From the NCBI GenBank assembly GCA_049423065.1, contig JBMSQB010000095.1, positions 1-16,095 of the forward strand: a DNA stretch of 16,095 nucleotides, in the 5' to 3' direction. A program made the translations under genes and the position numbers. This document shows positions 13,348-16,095 of this stretch, one piece after another (position 1 is the first letter of the stretch; every line of letters starts with the position of its first letter). The DNA comes from SYIM01 sp041182885 (GTDB lineage Bacteria; Pseudomonadota; Gammaproteobacteria; Burkholderiales; Burkholderiaceae_E). The notes beneath the pieces are model-generated. The model was not told the origin of the DNA. It did not search any database and was given only the letters and a program-made list of their open reading frames with translations.

Positions 13348-14907
13348 TCAACAGCAGCCGAGAAACTGCCGACCGCGATAAAACGGTCCGAGATCCTCGG
13401 CAAATTCCGCCAGCGTGTCCCGCCAGGCCCGCCACTCACCGTCTGCATCGATCGCCGAGCGCGTACGCGCGGCCAACTCGGCACGCAGCGCGGGCTCGTC
13501 GATTCCCGTGACCCGACCGTCACGAACCCGAACCTGACCGCCCGCAATCACCGACGCGATGGCATCCGCGTTGGCGCGCGCCATGAAGGGTGCTACCGGA
13601 TCGACATCGGGGATGAGTCCGAAGTCGCCATCGACCCGATCGAGATCCAGCACCAGAACATCAGCCGCGTGGCCGTGCTCGAGCCGCCCGCCCGGAAGCG
13701 CCTGGTCCCTGGCTGCGCCCATCACCGCGCGCCGACCAGTGCCGCTTGCAAACTGCCAGAGCGCGGCGTCCGACCAGTCGGCCTCGAAGCCCCAACCGCG
13801 ATGAAGCGCCCCCGCCAGCCGCATCTCGCGAAGGCCATCGTCATCCTCGTCGAAGGCGAGGCCGTCCAGCCCCATGGCAATCCGGCAACCGGCCGCGCGC
13901 ATGGCTGTCACCGGCGCAATACCCGAGCGCAGATGCAGGTTGGAGCTGGTGTTCACCGCAATCGTGACCCCGCGTTCGGCGAGCAGTTCCAGTTCATCGG
14001 GGCGTGCCCATGCACAGTGCGCGAGCGTGAGTCGCGGCGACAGCAGACCAATCGAGTCGAGCCAGCGAACGATGCCGTCCGGGTACTGCTCATCAGCCCA
14101 CTCACGCTGGTAGCGGGTCTCGAGAAGATGCATGTGGACGGGTCTGTTGTCAGCGGCGCTGCGCGCTGCCACCGCCTGAAGCAGCTCGGGCGTACACCAC
14201 TGGACAGCGGTCGGTCCAAGCTGCACGGTCACATGCTCGGCGAGCGTGGCGTCGCTTTCGATCGCTGCGGCGATGTCGGCAAAGCGCTCGAGCTGGACTG
14301 CCACCGACGGCGCGGGCGCCGCCATCCGCCGGGCAACTGCTCCCCGGATGGATGGACGCAGCCGGTCCAGGACCACCGAGTCGGCGCAATAGCCGAGCGG
14401 CTGACGGTCACGGAGCGACACCGCGAACCCGATCCGGATCCCGACATCGCGCGCCGCGCGCGCGACGGCAAGCGCCTCCTCGACCGGTCCGACCGTACCC
14501 TGGGCGCGCGTGTAATGCACCATCACCGCAGTCGCCCCGCGCCGGACCGAGCGCGCAAACGAGGTCGACGCCACCAGATAGGGATCCACACCAGGCAAGA
14601 GCGACAGGAGCGGCAGCCAGGCCTCGAGGGGAAGCCCCCAGCCGCCCAGCGTGCTCGAGCGATACGTGCGTGCATGATCATGCGCGTTGGCAAGCGCCGG
14701 CACCAGAAGCCGCCGCGCATGAGGGATCCCGGTGCAGGCCAGTTCGGGCAGTTCACCCGGGCGCACCGCTGACCCCGTGGAAACCGCCCGGATGGTCGGG
14801 CCCTCAACCTCCAGTTGCGCGTCACGCAGCGACGGCGTCGCCCCTGGCGCACACGCGGTCCACCCCGCGCCCAGCCGCCAGGCGGCGGGCGTAGAAGGCG
14901 TGTTCAT
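13348..14907 (-). CDS. AtzA/TrzN/SsnA-type metal-dependent amidohydrolase (deaminase-like)
   Basis: A 519-residue amidohydrolase of the COG0402 type (triazine hydrolases, guanine and 8-oxoguanine deaminases, and cytosine deaminases). The mononuclear metal ligands are His76 and His78 in 'LANAHDHAR', His260 in 'VHMHLLET', His297 in 'LTLAHCAWA' and Asp348 in 'AMGLDGLAF'; Glu263 is the candidate general acid/base. 'VNTSSNLHLRSGIAPV' (318-333) also matches. The N-terminal beta-domain and the C-terminal 'VIAGGQVRVRDGRV' strand complete the fold. It sits 5 bases after the second binding-protein gene and 13 bases before the AtzG-like gene, so it is likely an early step (deamination or dehalogenation-type hydrolysis of a ring) before the AtzEG step. 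Substrate unknown. Confidence 0.87.
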   Translation of the reverse strand: MNTPSTPAAWRLGAGWTACAPGATPSLRDAQLEVEGPTIRAVSTGSAVRPGELPELACTGIPHARRLLVPALANAHDHARTYRSSTLGGWGLPLEAWLPLLSLLPGVDPYLVASTSFARSVRRGATAVMVHYTRAQGTVGPVEEALAVARAARDVGIRIGFAVSLRDRQPLGYCADSVVLDRLRPSIRGAVARRMAAPAPSVAVQLERFADIAAAIESDATLAEHVTVQLGPTAVQWCTPELLQAVAARSAADNRPVHMHLLETRYQREWADEQYPDGIVRWLDSIGLLSPRLTLAHCAWARPDELELLAERGVTIAVNTSSNLHLRSGIAPVTAMRAAGCRIAMGLDGLAFDEDDDGLREMRLAGALHRGWGFEADWSDAALWQFASGTGRRAVMGAARDQALPGGRLEHGHAADVLVLDLDRVDGDFGLIPDVDPVAPFMARANADAIASVIAGGQVRVRDGRVTGIDEPALRAELAARTRSAIDADGEWRAWRDTLAEFAEDLGPFYRGRQFLGCC

Positions 14908-14912
14908 GCTGC

Positions 14913-15956
14913 TCAGGCGAGCTTGAACTGACGCTGGGCGACCGGCGGCAGGAACCGGCGATCAAAGATCTCGGCGGGCGCAGGTTCGCGCTTGAGTTCG
15001 AATGCCTTCGAGAGCTGCGAGATCGAACGCTTGAGCCGATCGTCCGACAGATCGCCCACACCAATCGTTGCCGCCTCCTTGGTGAGGATCACGTTGTTGA
15101 GCGCGTAGATCAGTCGGCGCTTTTCGATGTCGCGATTGATGAGCGGCTCGCGCTTGGCGAGCGCCTCGATGGCGGCATCGGGGCTGGCAATGGCGTCGGC
15201 CATCCCGCGATTGACCGCTCTCACCAGCCCTGCCACCGCCTCGGGACGATCGCGAAGCAGCGCAGGCGACACCATCACGCCGTTGCTGTAGAGATCGATA
15301 CCGTGGTCGGCGTAGTGAAACCAGCGGATGTCTTTTTCCGGATCGAGGCGCTGGGCGATCAGGTTCATGTAGCTCGTGACCGAGAACACGGCCGAGGCAT
15401 CCACCTGGCCCTGCAGCAGCATTTGCTCCTGCAGATTCGGCGTCATGTTGAGCCACTTGACCTTGCTTTCATCCACGCCCGCCATTTCGGCCAGCACCGG
15501 GAACATCTTCATCGCAGCACCGCTGGCCGGCGAGCCGAGCGTCTTGCCTTCCAGATCTTTCAGCGTACGGATCGGGCTCGACGAGCGCGTCATCAGCGCA
15601 AACGGCGTGCGGTTGTAGATCATGTAGACCATCACCGGCGCTGCGCCCGGGCGCGCCGAGGCATTCTGGATGATGGCGTTGATATCACCGAAACCGGCCT
15701 GGTAGGTACCCGCCATGATCTTGGTCACCGTCGCCGCAGAGCCGTCGCCCTGGTCAATCGTGAGGTCGATTTTCTCTGCGGCGAAGTAGCCTCGATCGAT
15801 CGCGAGGTAATACCAGGCGTGAATCCCCTGGTATTTCCAGTCGAGCACAAACCGGATCGGGGTGCTGGATTGCGCGTGCGCCACGCCCGCGAAACCCGGG
15901 GCAAGCGCGAGCCCCAGTGCGGCCCCCGTTGCGCCCAGAATGCGACGCCTGGGCAT
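14913..15956 (-). CDS. ABC transporter substrate-binding protein, NMT1/THI5-like (second copy)
   Basis: A 347-residue exported binding protein, paralogous to the one at 8760-9818. Shared blocks are 'DWKYQG', 'DRGYF', 'IDQGDG', 'AGFGDINA', 'PNLQEQMLLQGQVD', 'DHGIDLYSN' and 'KREPL', so roughly half of the residues look alike. The signal peptide is residues 1-28 (starting PRRRILG, likely cut after AHA); the RRRIL stretch is faintly Tat-like. I chose the ATG at 15956 because AGGAG lies 6 bases upstream (15963-15967) and the signal peptide then begins at the start; an in-frame ATG at 16025 would add 23 hydrophilic residues. It is the first gene of the second operon in view, with no permease or ATPase beside it inside the window. 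Ligand unknown. Confidence 0.9.
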   Translation of the reverse strand: MPRRRILGATGAALGLALAPGFAGVAHAQSSTPIRFVLDWKYQGIHAWYYLAIDRGYFAAEKIDLTIDQGDGSAATVTKIMAGTYQAGFGDINAIIQNASARPGAAPVMVYMIYNRTPFALMTRSSSPIRTLKDLEGKTLGSPASGAAMKMFPVLAEMAGVDESKVKWLNMTPNLQEQMLLQGQVDASAVFSVTSYMNLIAQRLDPEKDIRWFHYADHGIDLYSNGVMVSPALLRDRPEAVAGLVRAVNRGMADAIASPDAAIEALAKREPLINRDIEKRRLIYALNNVILTKEAATIGVGDLSDDRLKRSISQLSKAFELKREPAPAEIFDRRFLPPVAQRQFKLA

Positions 15957-16095
15957 CGCGCTCTCCTGGGAGGCGGCAGAATCGATTGACGAGGAGCGGG
16001 CGAACAGGTCTTTCGAAGCGGTCATGTTGAGCAGGTCCTTGCCAGAAATGTGACGGATTCGCTCCGGCGCCCGCGTTCCCGTCAGGAGGAGGAGA

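Noticed and set aside
13207..14772. A 521-codon open frame on the + strand
   Set aside because: It is antisense to the amidohydrolase and AtzG-like genes, has no motif and shadow-like composition.
15957..16025. Longer start for the second binding protein
   Set aside because: It would place 23 polar residues before the signal peptide. The ATG at 15956 has AGGAG at ideal spacing. The longer form remains possible but is less likely.
1..16095. Mobile element or genomic island borders
   Set aside because: No transposase, integrase, tRNA, attachment-site repeat or long inverted repeat was seen. By eye the base composition is even across the window.

Overview
The window is high-GC DNA, densely packed with genes that mostly overlap by a few bases or sit a few bases apart. 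The gene style points to a betaproteobacterium, most likely Burkholderiales: a surface-adhesin-E-type protein, several NMT1/THI5-like solute-binding proteins, and long catabolic operons facing a LysR regulator. That taxonomic call is an inference. I saw no integrase, transposase, rRNA, tRNA or CRISPR array.

Left edge (1-1456, + strand): the 3' end of a probable GT39/PMT-type membrane glycosyltransferase, a GtrA-family membrane protein, and a secreted surface-adhesin-E-like protein, linked by ATGA stop/start overlaps.

Main operon (10645 down to 1378, - strand), in order of transcription: isochorismatase-type cysteine hydrolase; NMT1/THI5-like binding protein; SDR oxidoreductase; dihydroorotase/allantoinase/hydantoinase-type cyclic amidohydrolase; ring-opening amidohydrolase of the cyanuric acid hydrolase (AtzD/TrzD)/barbiturase family; ABC ATPase; ABC permease; LOG-family nucleotide phosphoribohydrolase; DUF3830 cyclophilin-like protein; and a divergent RlmN-like radical SAM methyltransferase. 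A LysR regulator (10742-11671, +) diverges from this operon. The 96-bp gap between them contains a T-N11-A dyad.

Second - strand operon (about 15956 down to 11717): a second NMT1/THI5-like binding protein, an AtzA/TrzN-type amidohydrolase, an AtzG-type DUF4089 small subunit and an AtzE-type amidase. It converges on the LysR gene.

Together the locus looks like an uptake and catabolic system for an N-containing cyclic amide, such as cyanuric acid, barbiturate, a hydantoin, or a purine/pyrimidine-derived ring. It has an ABC importer with two candidate binding proteins, two or three cyclic-amide or deaminating metallo- and Ser/Lys hydrolases, linear-amide hydrolases (isochorismatase fold and AtzEG), an oxidoreductase and a nucleotide-cleaving LOG enzyme. 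Cyanuric acid breakdown by the known Atz route would also need allophanate hydrolase (AtzF), which is not in the window. The substrate is therefore open, and this combination of enzymes is the most interesting content here. Two genes (the AtzE-like amidase and the first binding protein) also carry in-frame duplications of their own last codons just past the stop.
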